A program made the translations under genes and the position numbers. 64,000 nucleotides of DNA from an uncultured Lachnospiraceae bacterium (lineage in GTDB: Bacteria > Bacillota > Clostridia > Lachnospirales > Lachnospiraceae): the NCBI GenBank assembly GCA_934317005.1, contig CAKREB010000006.1, forward strand, positions 135,895 through 199,894, read 5' to 3'. Shown here one piece after another: positions 43,897 through 53,011 of the stretch (position 1 is its first letter; every line of letters starts with the position of its first letter). The notes beneath the pieces were generated by a model. That model searched no databases. It saw nothing but the letters and a program-made list of their open reading frames with translations, and was not told where the DNA came from.

Positions 43897-46407
43897 ATGA
43901 AGAGAAGGGAAATTTTGATACCGTGGCTTGGGATTGTTTTTCTTTTGCTTGGTATGCTGCAAAGCTTTTCTACGGTGTTTGATTATCCGGTTGCGATAAA
44001 GTGGAGTATTGCACCGGTTTGTATCATGGTAGCTGCTATGCTTTTTATCAGCAGCTTTTTTCGGGTGAAAAACACGATACTTGGCATTCTTTTGACAATG
44101 GGACTGTTGTGCTTCTGGTGTGTCTGGAACTGGCAGAAGTTGCAGGCAGAGGGAGAAACTTTTCTTTATTATATTAATCAGAAAAAGCTTGCTTATGATG
44201 GCAGTCAGTTTACGGCATTTACAGCAAAGGCGGTAAGTACAGACCTTTTTAGTCTTTTATGTGTGTGTGGTATCGTATGCAGTTTGTTTATGGGAGTGTT
44301 TGCAGTAAGACTTTTGAAGGGCTTTTATGGGCTGCTTCCTCTTTATCTGTTACTTATTTTAGAATTAAGTGTGGGAAAGACGCCGGATCTTTTTGCTATG
44401 ATTTTGTTGATACTTGGCGTACTTCTGTGCTGTGGATGGAAAAACTGTCAGGACATGGCAAGCGGAAGAAACTTTTTTATAGAGAAGCTCAAAAGAAGAA
44501 AACCCTATGCGAGATATGGAATATTAGTCAGTGCCGGAATTATCAGTATGACGCTGGCACTACTCTGTAGTGCAGGCACACAGGACTTTTTTCTGAAAGG
44601 GCATAAAAAGTACCTGCAGTGGCAGCACCGGATGGAGCACATGGCAAAAGAAGAAGTGGAAAAAACAGCGTGGAAGTTACGCAAATGGTTTTATATGGAT
44701 GATGATGGAAGTCTTAGCAATACAGAACCAAAATATAATGACAGAACAGTTCTAAAAGTTACTTTTGGTATGAAACCTACAGCAGATGTTTACCTGAAAG
44801 GATTTACCGGAGGGGAATATCAGAATGGAAAATGGAGTTATCCGAAGGAGAATGAATTTAAAAAAATCTTTTCGACTAAGGAGATGCAAGAGGAATATTG
44901 GAATATCAATTATGATTATGCTCAAAATGGATTTGAAGGAACTATAGATGAAGAACATCCGTGGGACTCGCAAAAAAGAGTCGGTCAGGTACAGATTGAC
45001 TATGTGGGATCCGGCAAAAGCAGCAATCATACATATCTGCCGTATTTTTGCGATGTGCCGGGTACAACAGACCAGAATGGAGAGCAGGCATTATCCTGGG
45101 ATGGAGCAGACACGATAAAGCGTAGTGCAAATACTATTTATACCAAAAGTATTTTGCCGGGAAATGCAACATTAAAAGAACTGATTGCTTTTGCAGATAC
45201 AAACATGGCAACGTTAGCTGACTATGGCAATGTGTATCAGTTACAATACTATTCGGTACAATGGGACATGTTGTCGCCTTCCGTAGCAAACGAGTATATT
45301 CAATATGTGAAGCAGAAGTATTGCCGATTGCCAAAGAATGGGCTTACCCGCTTTCGGAAGCTGTCGCAGGTTGATCCGGTACTCTTGGAATACAGACAAA
45401 ACGGATGGTGTGACCGGGACATGACCAGTTGTTTATCAATAGCATCAACCATTCGAAAATATTTAGCTGATCAGGCGGTATACAGTCTGGACTTAGATAC
45501 AGTGCCGGACGGACAGGACTATGTAGAATATTTTTTGTTTCATCAGAAAAAAGGTTTTTGTGAACATTTTGCAACAGCGGGAACATTGCTTTTACGCGAG
45601 ATAGGGGTACCGGCAAGATACGCTTCCGGTTACAAAATAGAAGTGGATGCATTTAAAGAAAATGGGGATGGTACATATACAGCGGAGATATTAGACTCTG
45701 ACGCGCATGCATGGACAGAGGTGTTTAGTGAGTGGGGTGGCTGGATACCGGCAGAAATGACGCCGGATAGCTCGGGAACGCATAGAAGAGAAAAAACACA
45801 GACAGAAACACCGCTTCCGACAAAAAAGAATGTATCGCTTCCTGAAAAAACAGAGGGAACGCAGACAGAAGAAACTTTAGAAAGTACACCGACACCCGTG
45901 GCAGTGACAAGTACGCCAAAGCCTGCGGCATCCAAGCATTCTACGGCAGGAACTAAGAAAGCAGCAAAGAGGATCGGTCTGCTCGTCTGCCTGCTTGGAA
46001 TCTTAGCAGGAATGATCGGTTATCCGAGGATAAGATGCTGGCGTTATCTAAAATGCGAACACAAGGCAACTGCTCTGCGCGAAAAGATTGTGGCACACAC
46101 GGAAGGCATGCTGTATCTTTTACGGCTGGCAGGGATAAGACAGGTTGCAGCATGCCGTGAGCAGGAGTGGATACTGCTTGTGGTGGAAAAAAGTTTGAAA
46201 CGGCAGGATGCAGAGGTGGACATAGACGATAAAAGACTGTCTGAGATTATAGAAAAAGCAGTGTTTGCACAGAGTGAGATCAGTGACAGGGAATACCGGT
46301 TTTATCAAAAGGAATGTGCTAAGCTGCTAAGAAAATTTTACTATAGCCGCATCTTTATCAAAAGGCTGTATCTGAAAATAGTATGTCCGATGAAAATGTT
46401 CATATGA
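43897..46407 (+). CDS. TgpA-type membrane transglutaminase-like protein
   Basis: The 836-residue protein has about six N-terminal membrane helices (DUF3488 region) and a large extracellular transglutaminase-core domain. The catalytic triad is visible: Cys in KGFCEHFATAGTLLLREIG, His in DAHAWTEVF and Asp/Glu after GGWIPAEMTPD. A Thr/Pro/Lys-rich linker, one further helix and a C-terminal DUF4129-like cytoplasmic part follow. ATG 43897 has GAGGGG upstream. It completes the MoxR-DUF58-TgpA set. Confidence 0.92.
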   Translation: MKRREILIPWLGIVFLLLGMLQSFSTVFDYPVAIKWSIAPVCIMVAAMLFISSFFRVKNTILGILLTMGLLCFWCVWNWQKLQAEGETFLYYINQKKLAYDGSQFTAFTAKAVSTDLFSLLCVCGIVCSLFMGVFAVRLLKGFYGLLPLYLLLILELSVGKTPDLFAMILLILGVLLCCGWKNCQDMASGRNFFIEKLKRRKPYARYGILVSAGIISMTLALLCSAGTQDFFLKGHKKYLQWQHRMEHMAKEEVEKTAWKLRKWFYMDDDGSLSNTEPKYNDRTVLKVTFGMKPTADVYLKGFTGGEYQNGKWSYPKENEFKKIFSTKEMQEEYWNINYDYAQNGFEGTIDEEHPWDSQKRVGQVQIDYVGSGKSSNHTYLPYFCDVPGTTDQNGEQALSWDGADTIKRSANTIYTKSILPGNATLKELIAFADTNMATLADYGNVYQLQYYSVQWDMLSPSVANEYIQYVKQKYCRLPKNGLTRFRKLSQVDPVLLEYRQNGWCDRDMTSCLSIASTIRKYLADQAVYSLDLDTVPDGQDYVEYFLFHQKKGFCEHFATAGTLLLREIGVPARYASGYKIEVDAFKENGDGTYTAEILDSDAHAWTEVFSEWGGWIPAEMTPDSSGTHRREKTQTETPLPTKKNVSLPEKTEGTQTEETLESTPTPVAVTSTPKPAASKHSTAGTKKAAKRIGLLVCLLGILAGMIGYPRIRCWRYLKCEHKATALREKIVAHTEGMLYLLRLAGIRQVAACREQEWILLVVEKSLKRQDAEVDIDDKRLSEIIEKAVFAQSEISDREYRFYQKECAKLLRKFYYSRIFIKRLYLKIVCPMKMFI

Positions 46408-46457
46408 AAATGTTTCTGTAGTATCTGCTGTTTTTTGTAAGGAATTATGCTATAATG

Positions 46458-46815
46458 TAATGAGCGCAAAAGAAAAGGAAGCGGCTGCGAAGCAGACATT
46501 TACTTTTCTTGCGCTCATTAATGAGCAAAACGTCCTGCGAAGCAGGATGGAAAGTGCGAAGCACGGGTTTTGCGAGTCAGTAAAAAAAGATATGCAGAAA
46601 TTTCAAAAGAAAAGGAAGCGGCTGCGAAGCAGACATTTACTTTTCTTGCGCTCATTAACGAGCAAAACGTCCTGCGAAGCAGGATGGGAAGTGCGAAGCA
46701 CGGGTTTTACGAGTCAGTAAAAAAGATATGCAGAAATTTCAAAAGAAAAGGAAGCGGCTGCGAAGCACGGGGGTTTGCGAGTCAGTAAAAAGGTATGCAG
46801 AGATTTCAAAAGAGA
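46458..46815. repeat. 136/137-bp tandem repeat, about 2.5 copies, with GCGAAGC mini-hairpins
   Basis: Units start at 46468, 46605 and 46741; the last is shortened. GCGAAGC occurs seven times, flanked by complementary bases (CCTGCGAAGCAGG, GTGCGAAGCAC). A longer stem pairs TAATGAGCGCAA (46458-46469) with the region ending CGCTCATTA (46520). A TATAAT at 46451-46456 just before the array could drive an RNA. Open frames through it are repetitive and unlikely to be proteins. Confidence 0.9.
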
Positions 46816-46873
46816 TTTATAAAAGTGTTTTGCAATGATTTATATATAAATAAAGAGTCAAAGGAGAGAAAAC

Positions 46874-49117
46874 ATGTACGAGAACGAAATTGAAAGTATT
46901 GCATCGAAGTCAAGCAATGAAGAAATCTATCACAGTCTTTTGCATTTAACAAAAGATATCATGCAGAATAAGGGAAAGCTTCAGGGAAAGAAAAAGGTAT
47001 ATTATATTTCCGCAGAGTTTTTGATCGGTAAATTATTATCCAACAATCTGATCAATCTTGGTATTTATGATCAGGTGGCAGAAGCACTGAAACGTCACGG
47101 GAAGAATATGGCAGAGATTGAGGAAATTGAGTTAGAACCATCTCTTGGTAATGGTGGCTTGGGACGTCTGGCAGCCTGCTTTTTGGATTCCATCGCAACG
47201 TTAGGACTTCCGGGAGATGGTATCGGATTAAACTATCATCTGGGACTGTTTCAGCAGAAATTTGACCACAATCTTCAGAAGGAAGTGCCAAATCCCTGGA
47301 TTACAGATCAGAGCTGGCTTCGTCGTACAGATGTAAGTTATCCGGTGCTGCTTGGAGGCAAAAAAGTACAGTCTGTTATGTATGAGATTGATGTGACAGG
47401 TTATGATAATCAGTGTAATACATTGAAGTTATTTGACCTTGATACGGTAGACGATTCTATTGTGCAGGGAGATAGCATCTATTTTGATAAAGAAAATATT
47501 GCAAAGAATCTGACATTGTTTTTGTATCCGGATGACAGTGATTATCAGGGACAGCTTCTTCGTATTTATCAGCAGTATTTCATGGTGAGCAACGCAGCAC
47601 AGCTTATTATTGATGAAGCACTTGCAAAGGGAAGCAATTTGTATGATCTTCCGGATTATGCAGTGATCCAGATCAATGATACCCATCCAACAATGGTGAT
47701 TCCGGAAATGATTCGTCTTTTGGTAAACCGCGGTATCGAGATGGATGATGCAATCCGTATCGTTTCCAGTATGTGTGCATATACCAATCATACGATTCTT
47801 GCAGAGGCTTTGGAAAAATGGCCATTGTGGTTCCTTGACAGAGTTGTACCACAGCTGATACCGATCATAAAGATGTTAGATGTTAAGGTTCGGGAAAAAT
47901 ATCAGGATGAGAGAGTTTACATTATTGATAAGGAAGAGCGTGTTCATATGGCTCATATTGATATCCACTATGGATTTAGTGTCAATGGTGTTGCCGCTCT
48001 TCATACAAAGATATTGGAAGAAAGTGAGTTAAAGCCATTTAAGGATATTTATCCAAACAAATTTAATAATAAAACAAATGGTATTACATTCCGCCGCTGG
48101 CTGTTGCATTGCAATCACGAATTAGCTGATTTTATCAGTGAAAAGATTGGCGATGGATATAAGAAGGACGCTGCTGAGCTGGAAAAATTATATACGGCAG
48201 CTAATCAGGCAGCAGATCTGAAACGTCTGCTTGAGATTAAAAACGAAAAGAAAGTACAGTTCAAAGAATATCTGAAGAAAAAAGAGGGCATTGAGATCAA
48301 TGAGAACTCTATTTTCGATGTTCAGGTTAAAAGACTGCATGAATACAAGAGACAGCAGATGAATGCATTATACATCATCTATAAATATATGCAGATCAAG
48401 GCAGGAAATAAGCCAAAGACACCGATTACCATGATTTTTGGAGCAAAGGCGGCGCCGGCTTATACGATTGCCAAAGATATTATTCATTTGATCCTTTGCT
48501 TATCAGAGGTTATCAAAAATGATCCGGATGTCAGCCCATATCTGAGTGTTGTGATGCTGGAAAACTACAATGTAACCTATGCTGAAAAGATTATTCCGGC
48601 AGCAGATATTTCAGAGCAGATTTCGCTAGCTTCTAAGGAGGCAAGTGGTACCGGTAATATGAAGTTTATGTTAAATGGTGCGATCACACTTGGAACAGAG
48701 GACGGTGCCAATGTTGAGATTCATCAGTTTGTTGGAGAGGATAATATTTATATCTTTGGTGAGTCAAGCAATGAAGTAATCGAACACTATGCTAAGGCAG
48801 ATTATTCGGCAGAAAAATATTATGATACTGATCCGGAAATTGCAAAGCTTGTTGATTTTATCATCAGCAAAGAAATGTTTGCCGTTGGCAATAAGAAGAG
48901 CCTGATCCGTTTGTACATGGAACTGGTTACGAAGGACTGGTTTATGACATTGTTAGATATCAAGGACTATATCCGTGTAAAAGAGCAGGCACTGAATGAC
49001 TATGAAGACAGAGAAGAATGGGCAGAGAAAATGCTTGTAAATATCAGCAAGGCAGGATTCTTCTCTTCTGACAGAACAATTGCACAGTACAATGAGGATA
49101 TTTGGAAATTAAAATAA
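46874..49117 (+). CDS. glgP: Glycogen/starch phosphorylase (GT35)
   Basis: The enzyme releases glucose 1-phosphate from alpha-1,4-glucans. The 747-residue protein is of the compact bacterial type. It has EPSLGNGGLGRLAACFLDS, NDTHPTM, QVKRLHEYKRQ and the pyridoxal-phosphate segment EASGTGNMKFMLNGAITLGTEDGANVE with its Lys. AAAGGAGAG precedes the ATG. Phosphofructokinase follows two genes later, linking glycogen use to glycolysis. Confidence 0.96.
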   Translation: MYENEIESIASKSSNEEIYHSLLHLTKDIMQNKGKLQGKKKVYYISAEFLIGKLLSNNLINLGIYDQVAEALKRHGKNMAEIEEIELEPSLGNGGLGRLAACFLDSIATLGLPGDGIGLNYHLGLFQQKFDHNLQKEVPNPWITDQSWLRRTDVSYPVLLGGKKVQSVMYEIDVTGYDNQCNTLKLFDLDTVDDSIVQGDSIYFDKENIAKNLTLFLYPDDSDYQGQLLRIYQQYFMVSNAAQLIIDEALAKGSNLYDLPDYAVIQINDTHPTMVIPEMIRLLVNRGIEMDDAIRIVSSMCAYTNHTILAEALEKWPLWFLDRVVPQLIPIIKMLDVKVREKYQDERVYIIDKEERVHMAHIDIHYGFSVNGVAALHTKILEESELKPFKDIYPNKFNNKTNGITFRRWLLHCNHELADFISEKIGDGYKKDAAELEKLYTAANQAADLKRLLEIKNEKKVQFKEYLKKKEGIEINENSIFDVQVKRLHEYKRQQMNALYIIYKYMQIKAGNKPKTPITMIFGAKAAPAYTIAKDIIHLILCLSEVIKNDPDVSPYLSVVMLENYNVTYAEKIIPAADISEQISLASKEASGTGNMKFMLNGAITLGTEDGANVEIHQFVGEDNIYIFGESSNEVIEHYAKADYSAEKYYDTDPEIAKLVDFIISKEMFAVGNKKSLIRLYMELVTKDWFMTLLDIKDYIRVKEQALNDYEDREEWAEKMLVNISKAGFFSSDRTIAQYNEDIWKLK

Positions 49118-49125
49118 AGGGAAAA

Positions 49126-49302
49126 ATGGTGTTTTTGACAGGAAAAGTAATTATTTCACCAAAGATTTTGCTGGTTTTGATATTATTGGTGGCAGCAGGA
49201 TATGTGGTGGTATATGTGATAGCAAACCGCAGGTGGGGATATACCAAAGAGCGGGAAAAAGAGTTGGATAACAACGGAGGAGAAAGGAAGGTCGATCGAT
49301 GA
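49126..49302 (+). CDS. Small single-helix membrane protein
   Basis: The 58-residue protein has one hydrophobic helix (about residues 12-32, ILLVLILLVAAGYVVVYVI) followed by a basic, charged tail (NRRWGYTKEREKELDNNGG). AAAGGG sits five bases before ATG 49126. Its TGA overlaps the ATG of the phosphofructokinase gene (ATGA), a strong sign of real coupled translation. The ribosome site of that gene is inside it. No family recognised. Confidence 0.6.
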   Translation: MVFLTGKVIISPKILLVLILLVAAGYVVVYVIANRRWGYTKEREKELDNNGGERKVDR

Positions 49303-50375
49303 AAAGAATTGGTTTCTTAACAAGTGGCGGTGACTGCCAGAGTTTAAATGCAACAATGCGTGGAGTGGCAAAAACATTGTATCAGAAGTATGCGGATGAT
49401 GTGGAAATCTATGGTATCTTAGAAGGATATAAAGGATTGATCTATGGTAATTATCGTTTGCTGAAGCCACAGGATTTTTCTGGAATCCTGACAGAGGGTG
49501 GCACGATCATTGGGACATCAAGACAGCCGTTTAAGTATATGCGTGATCCGGATGAAAATGGTCTGGATAAGGTAAAGGCAATGAAAGACAACTATAAAAA
49601 GTGGAAGTTAGACTGTCTTGTAATCCTCGGTGGAAATGGAACACATAAGACAGCAAATCTTTTAAGAGAAGAAGGCTGTAATGTAGTAACGCTTCCTAAG
49701 ACAATTGACAATGATATCTGGGGAACTGATATTACATTTGGTTTCCAGAGCGCAGTTAATATTGCAACAAATGCAATCGATTGTATTCATACGACGGCTG
49801 CATCACATGGACGCGTATTTATCGTAGAAGTAATGGGACATAAGGTCGGATGGCTGACACTGCATGCAGGTATTGCCGGTGGAGCAGACATCATTCTTCT
49901 TCCAGAGATTCCTTATGACATTGATTCTGTGATCAAAGCATTAGAAAAGAGAACGAAAGAAGGAAAACGTTTCTCTATCCTTGCAGTAGCAGAAGGTGCT
50001 ATTTCAAAGGAAGATGCGGCATTGTCAAAGAAAGAATTAAAGGCAAAAAGAAAAGCAAATCCATATCCATCCATTTCTTATCAGGTTGGAAAGGAAATCG
50101 AGGAAAGAACCGGTCAGGAAGTACGTATTACCGTTCCGGGACATATGCAGAGAGGTGGAGAACCTTGTCCTTATGACAGAGTAATATCAAGCAGACTGGG
50201 TGCTGCAGCAGCAAATCTTATTATCGAAGAAAAATATGGATATATGGTAGGTTTATGTAACGGTGAAACGGTTCCGGTTCCTTTGGAGGAAGTGGCAGGA
50301 AAGTTAAAGATGGTAGATCCAAATTCTTCTATTATTAAAGAAGTAAAAGGAATGGGTATCTGTTTTGGTGATTGA
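49299..50375 (+). CDS. 6-phosphofructokinase, mixed ATP/PPi signature
   Basis: The enzyme phosphorylates fructose 6-phosphate in glycolysis. The 358-residue protein has GGDCQSLNA (10-18), GGNGTHKTANLL (111-122), PKTIDND (133-139) and the C-terminal GHMQRGGEPCPYD. In the E. coli numbering the Gly-104 position is Gly (ATP type), but position 124 is Lys (PPi type), and Asp-103 is replaced by Asn. The phosphoryl donor therefore cannot be assigned by motif. GGAGGAGAAAGG lies inside the preceding small gene. Confidence 0.92.
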   Translation: MKRIGFLTSGGDCQSLNATMRGVAKTLYQKYADDVEIYGILEGYKGLIYGNYRLLKPQDFSGILTEGGTIIGTSRQPFKYMRDPDENGLDKVKAMKDNYKKWKLDCLVILGGNGTHKTANLLREEGCNVVTLPKTIDNDIWGTDITFGFQSAVNIATNAIDCIHTTAASHGRVFIVEVMGHKVGWLTLHAGIAGGADIILLPEIPYDIDSVIKALEKRTKEGKRFSILAVAEGAISKEDAALSKKELKAKRKANPYPSISYQVGKEIEERTGQEVRITVPGHMQRGGEPCPYDRVISSRLGAAAANLIIEEKYGYMVGLCNGETVPVPLEEVAGKLKMVDPNSSIIKEVKGMGICFGD

Positions 50376-50427
50376 CCGATCAGCGCGTAAAGCAGATAGA
50401 ATATTGTAATCGCAGGAGGAAGTAAGC

Positions 50428-52002
50428 ATGTCTTATACGGCATTATATCGAAAATTTCGACCGGGAGAGTTTGATGAAGTCAAAGGGCAGGATCATATTG
50501 TAACGACGCTGCGAAATCAGATTGAAACGGATCGTATTGGGCATGCCTATCTTTTTTGCGGAACCAGAGGAACCGGAAAGACAACAGTGGCTAAGATTTT
50601 AGCGAAGGCGGTCAACTGTGAGCATCCGGTCAATGGAAATCCGTGTAATGAGTGTGAAATCTGTAAAAAGATCAACCGTCAGGCGTCAATGAATGTGATT
50701 GAAATTGATGCTGCGTCTAATAATGGTGTAGGCAATGTGCGTGATATTATAGAAGAAGTGCAGTATTCTCCGGCAGAGGGAAAATACAAAGTCTATATTA
50801 TCGATGAGGTACATATGTTGTCTACGGGAGCGTTTAATGCACTGCTTAAAACGTTAGAAGAGCCGCCTTCGTATGTTATTTTTATTTTGGCAACGACGGA
50901 GCCGCATAAGATTCCGATTACGATTCATTCCAGATGTCAGAGATATGATTTCCATAGGATATCGATTGATACGATCGCACAAAGATTGCGGGAGTTAGTC
51001 GATCGTGAGCAGGTGGAAGCAGAAGACAAGGCATTGCGCTATGTGGCAAAGATGGCAGATGGTTCTATGCGTGATGGGTTAAGCTTGTTAGATCAGTGCA
51101 TTGCTTTTTATCTGGGACAGAAGCTGACCTACGAAAATGTGTTAGAGGTTCTCGGTGCGGTAGATACGATCGTATATAGCAGGATGTTCCGAAATATTGT
51201 GGAACAGGATGTGATCAGCTGCATTTCTCTGATCGATGAAATGATGATGACCGGACGTGATTTAAGTCAGTTTGTCAGTGAGTTTATCTGGTATCTGCGC
51301 GGGCTTATGTTGGTGGATGCTTCGGAAAAGGGAAGTGAGCTTTTGGATGTGTCGGAGGAACAGCGTATACAGATGGCAGAGGAAGCAAAAATGGTTGACG
51401 TAAATCTTTTAATACGATATATTCGTATATTATCAGATTTATCAAATCAAATTCGTTACGCATCACAAAAGCGGGTGTTGGTAGAAGTGACACTTATCAA
51501 GCTTTGTAAGCCGCAGATGGATCAGGAACAGGACGTTACAACATTAGCAGCGCGTCTGTCTGCCCTTGAAAAGAAGCTGGAGGAGGGTGCTTTTGTGGCA
51601 CAGCCGTCTGAGAGCATGGCAGTACATGCGAATGCAGAGCAGATTCAGGAACTGCAAAAGCCAAAGATTATACCAAAAGCACTTCCGGAGGATGTAAAGG
51701 AAGTAATCTCGCGCTGGAATGAAATTCTGGTGGCGTATGGGCAGCCGGGAGAAAATATGCTATCGCAGGCTAAAAATATACTTTCTGATCAGGGTGGACT
51801 GCTTTTGCAGTTTACCAACAAATTAAATGAAGACTTCTTTTTGCAGAATGATGCACATGAGTTGCAGTGCTTAAAGCAGGTGATTCAAAACATTATTGGA
51901 AAAGAAGTGGAGATTGAAACGCGTACAGTTGACGAAAAGGTAAATCGGGAATATGAAGATATCTCTCATCTGATTCATTTTGAAGGGATTGAGTATCAAT
52001 AA
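50428..52002 (+). CDS. dnaX: DNA polymerase III gamma/tau subunit
   Basis: DnaX is the clamp-loader ATPase of the replicase. The 524-residue protein has LYRKFRPGEFDEVKGQDHI, Walker A GTRGTGKTT, a four-Cys zinc site (CEHPVNGNPCNECEIC), Walker B YIIDEVHMLS and the SRC motif. The C-terminal tau-like part is short. GGAGGAAG precedes the ATG. dnaX-ybaB-recR is a classic conserved cluster, with 15 bases to ybaB. The small SRP RNA gene sometimes found upstream is absent from the 52-base gap. Confidence 0.96.
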   Translation: MSYTALYRKFRPGEFDEVKGQDHIVTTLRNQIETDRIGHAYLFCGTRGTGKTTVAKILAKAVNCEHPVNGNPCNECEICKKINRQASMNVIEIDAASNNGVGNVRDIIEEVQYSPAEGKYKVYIIDEVHMLSTGAFNALLKTLEEPPSYVIFILATTEPHKIPITIHSRCQRYDFHRISIDTIAQRLRELVDREQVEAEDKALRYVAKMADGSMRDGLSLLDQCIAFYLGQKLTYENVLEVLGAVDTIVYSRMFRNIVEQDVISCISLIDEMMMTGRDLSQFVSEFIWYLRGLMLVDASEKGSELLDVSEEQRIQMAEEAKMVDVNLLIRYIRILSDLSNQIRYASQKRVLVEVTLIKLCKPQMDQEQDVTTLAARLSALEKKLEEGAFVAQPSESMAVHANAEQIQELQKPKIIPKALPEDVKEVISRWNEILVAYGQPGENMLSQAKNILSDQGGLLLQFTNKLNEDFFLQNDAHELQCLKQVIQNIIGKEVEIETRTVDEKVNREYEDISHLIHFEGIEYQ

Positions 52003-52017
52003 AGGAGGATAAGTAAG

Positions 52018-52371
52018 ATGGCAAAACGTGGAGGTTTTCCGGGAGGCGCAATGCCGGGAAATATGAATAATCTGATGAAGCAGGCACAGAGAATGCAGCG
52101 TCAGATGGAAGAAAAGACCAAAGAGTTAGAAGAAAAGGAATGGGAAGGAACAGCAGGTGGCGGTGCCGTAAAGGTGCGTGTATCCGGCAAAAAAGAAATC
52201 TTGTCTGTAAAGCTTGCAGAAGAAGTTGTTGATCCGGACGATATTGAGATGTTAGAGGATCTGATCGTGGCTGCGACAAACGAAGCACTGCGTCAGATGG
52301 AAGAAGAAAACAGCGCAGTGATGACACAGTTGACCGGTGGTCTTGGTGGAGGACTGGGAGGTCTGTTCTAA
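52018..52371 (+). CDS. YbaB/EbfC-family nucleoid-associated protein
   Basis: The 117-residue DNA-binding protein opens GGFPGGAMPGNMNNLMKQAQ and continues with QMEEKTKELEEKEWEGTAGGGAVKVRVSGKKE, with a helix-strand core typical of the family. It binds DNA as a dimer and is encoded between dnaX and recR in most bacteria. AAAGGAGG precedes the ATG. Its Gly-rich end overlaps the ribosome site of recR. Confidence 0.94.
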   Translation: MAKRGGFPGGAMPGNMNNLMKQAQRMQRQMEEKTKELEEKEWEGTAGGGAVKVRVSGKKEILSVKLAEEVVDPDDIEMLEDLIVAATNEALRQMEEENSAVMTQLTGGLGGGLGGLF

Positions 52372-52372
52372 G

Positions 52373-52969
52373 ATGGATTTTTATAGTGCCCAGATCAGTA
52401 ATCTGGTAGAACAATTGTCACATTTGCCGGGAATCGGTGCAAAGTCAGCGCAAAGGTTAGCATTTCATATTTTGAATATGCCTGCAGATCAGGTTGAAGG
52501 ACTTTCCTTGGCGATGACAAATGCTAAGAAAAATGTGCGCTATTGTAAAGAGTGCTGCACATATACGGATGAAGAGCTTTGCCCAATCTGTGCGAATCCT
52601 AAGAGGAATCATAGACAGATTATGGTAGTGGAAAATCCGCGTGATCTTGCAGCATATGAAAAAACAGGAAAGTTTGATGGAGTCTATCACGTCCTTCATG
52701 GCGCAATCTCTCCAATGGCAGGGATTGGACCACAGGATATCCGTCTAAGTGAGCTGATGGTCCGACTGCAGGGCGATGTGGATGAAGTCATTGTAGCGAC
52801 GAATAAAAATCTGGAAGGAGATACTACCGCTACTTATATCAGTAAATTGATCAAGCCATTAGGAATCAAAGTCAGCCGCATTGCGAGTGGTGTTCCGGCC
52901 GGTGGTGATCTGGAATATATTGATGAAGTGACTTTATATCGGGCTTTGGAAGGCAGAGTAGATATGTAG
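52373..52969 (+). CDS. recR: Recombination protein RecR
   Basis: RecR works with RecO (and RecF) to load RecA on gapped DNA. The 198-residue protein has a helix-hairpin-helix (LPGIGAKSAQRLAFHI), a four-Cys zinc finger (CKECCTYTDEELCPIC) and a Toprim domain (VVENPRDLAAYEKTG, GVPAGGDLEYIDE). ATG 52373 starts two bases after the ybaB stop. The terminator begins in its stop codon. Confidence 0.96.
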   Translation: MDFYSAQISNLVEQLSHLPGIGAKSAQRLAFHILNMPADQVEGLSLAMTNAKKNVRYCKECCTYTDEELCPICANPKRNHRQIMVVENPRDLAAYEKTGKFDGVYHVLHGAISPMAGIGPQDIRLSELMVRLQGDVDEVIVATNKNLEGDTTATYISKLIKPLGIKVSRIASGVPAGGDLEYIDEVTLYRALEGRVDM

Positions 52970-52992
52970 GAGTGCGAAAGCACTCCTTTTTG
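52968..52992 (+). terminator. Intrinsic terminator of the dnaX-recR operon
   Basis: AGGAGTGC / GCACTCCT with a GAAA tetraloop and five T. It overlaps the last bases of recR. Confidence 0.9.
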
Positions 52993-53011
52993 CTTTGGTA
53001 TTTTATTCTTT

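Noticed and set aside
46460..46788. Plus-strand frames of 72-103 codons in the GCGAAGC array
   Set aside because: The peptide is a direct product of the tandem repeat in shifting frames, with no ribosome site and no protein-like composition.
50376..50427. SRP RNA gene upstream of dnaX
   Set aside because: The gap is only 52 bases and lacks the conserved SRP RNA loop sequence.
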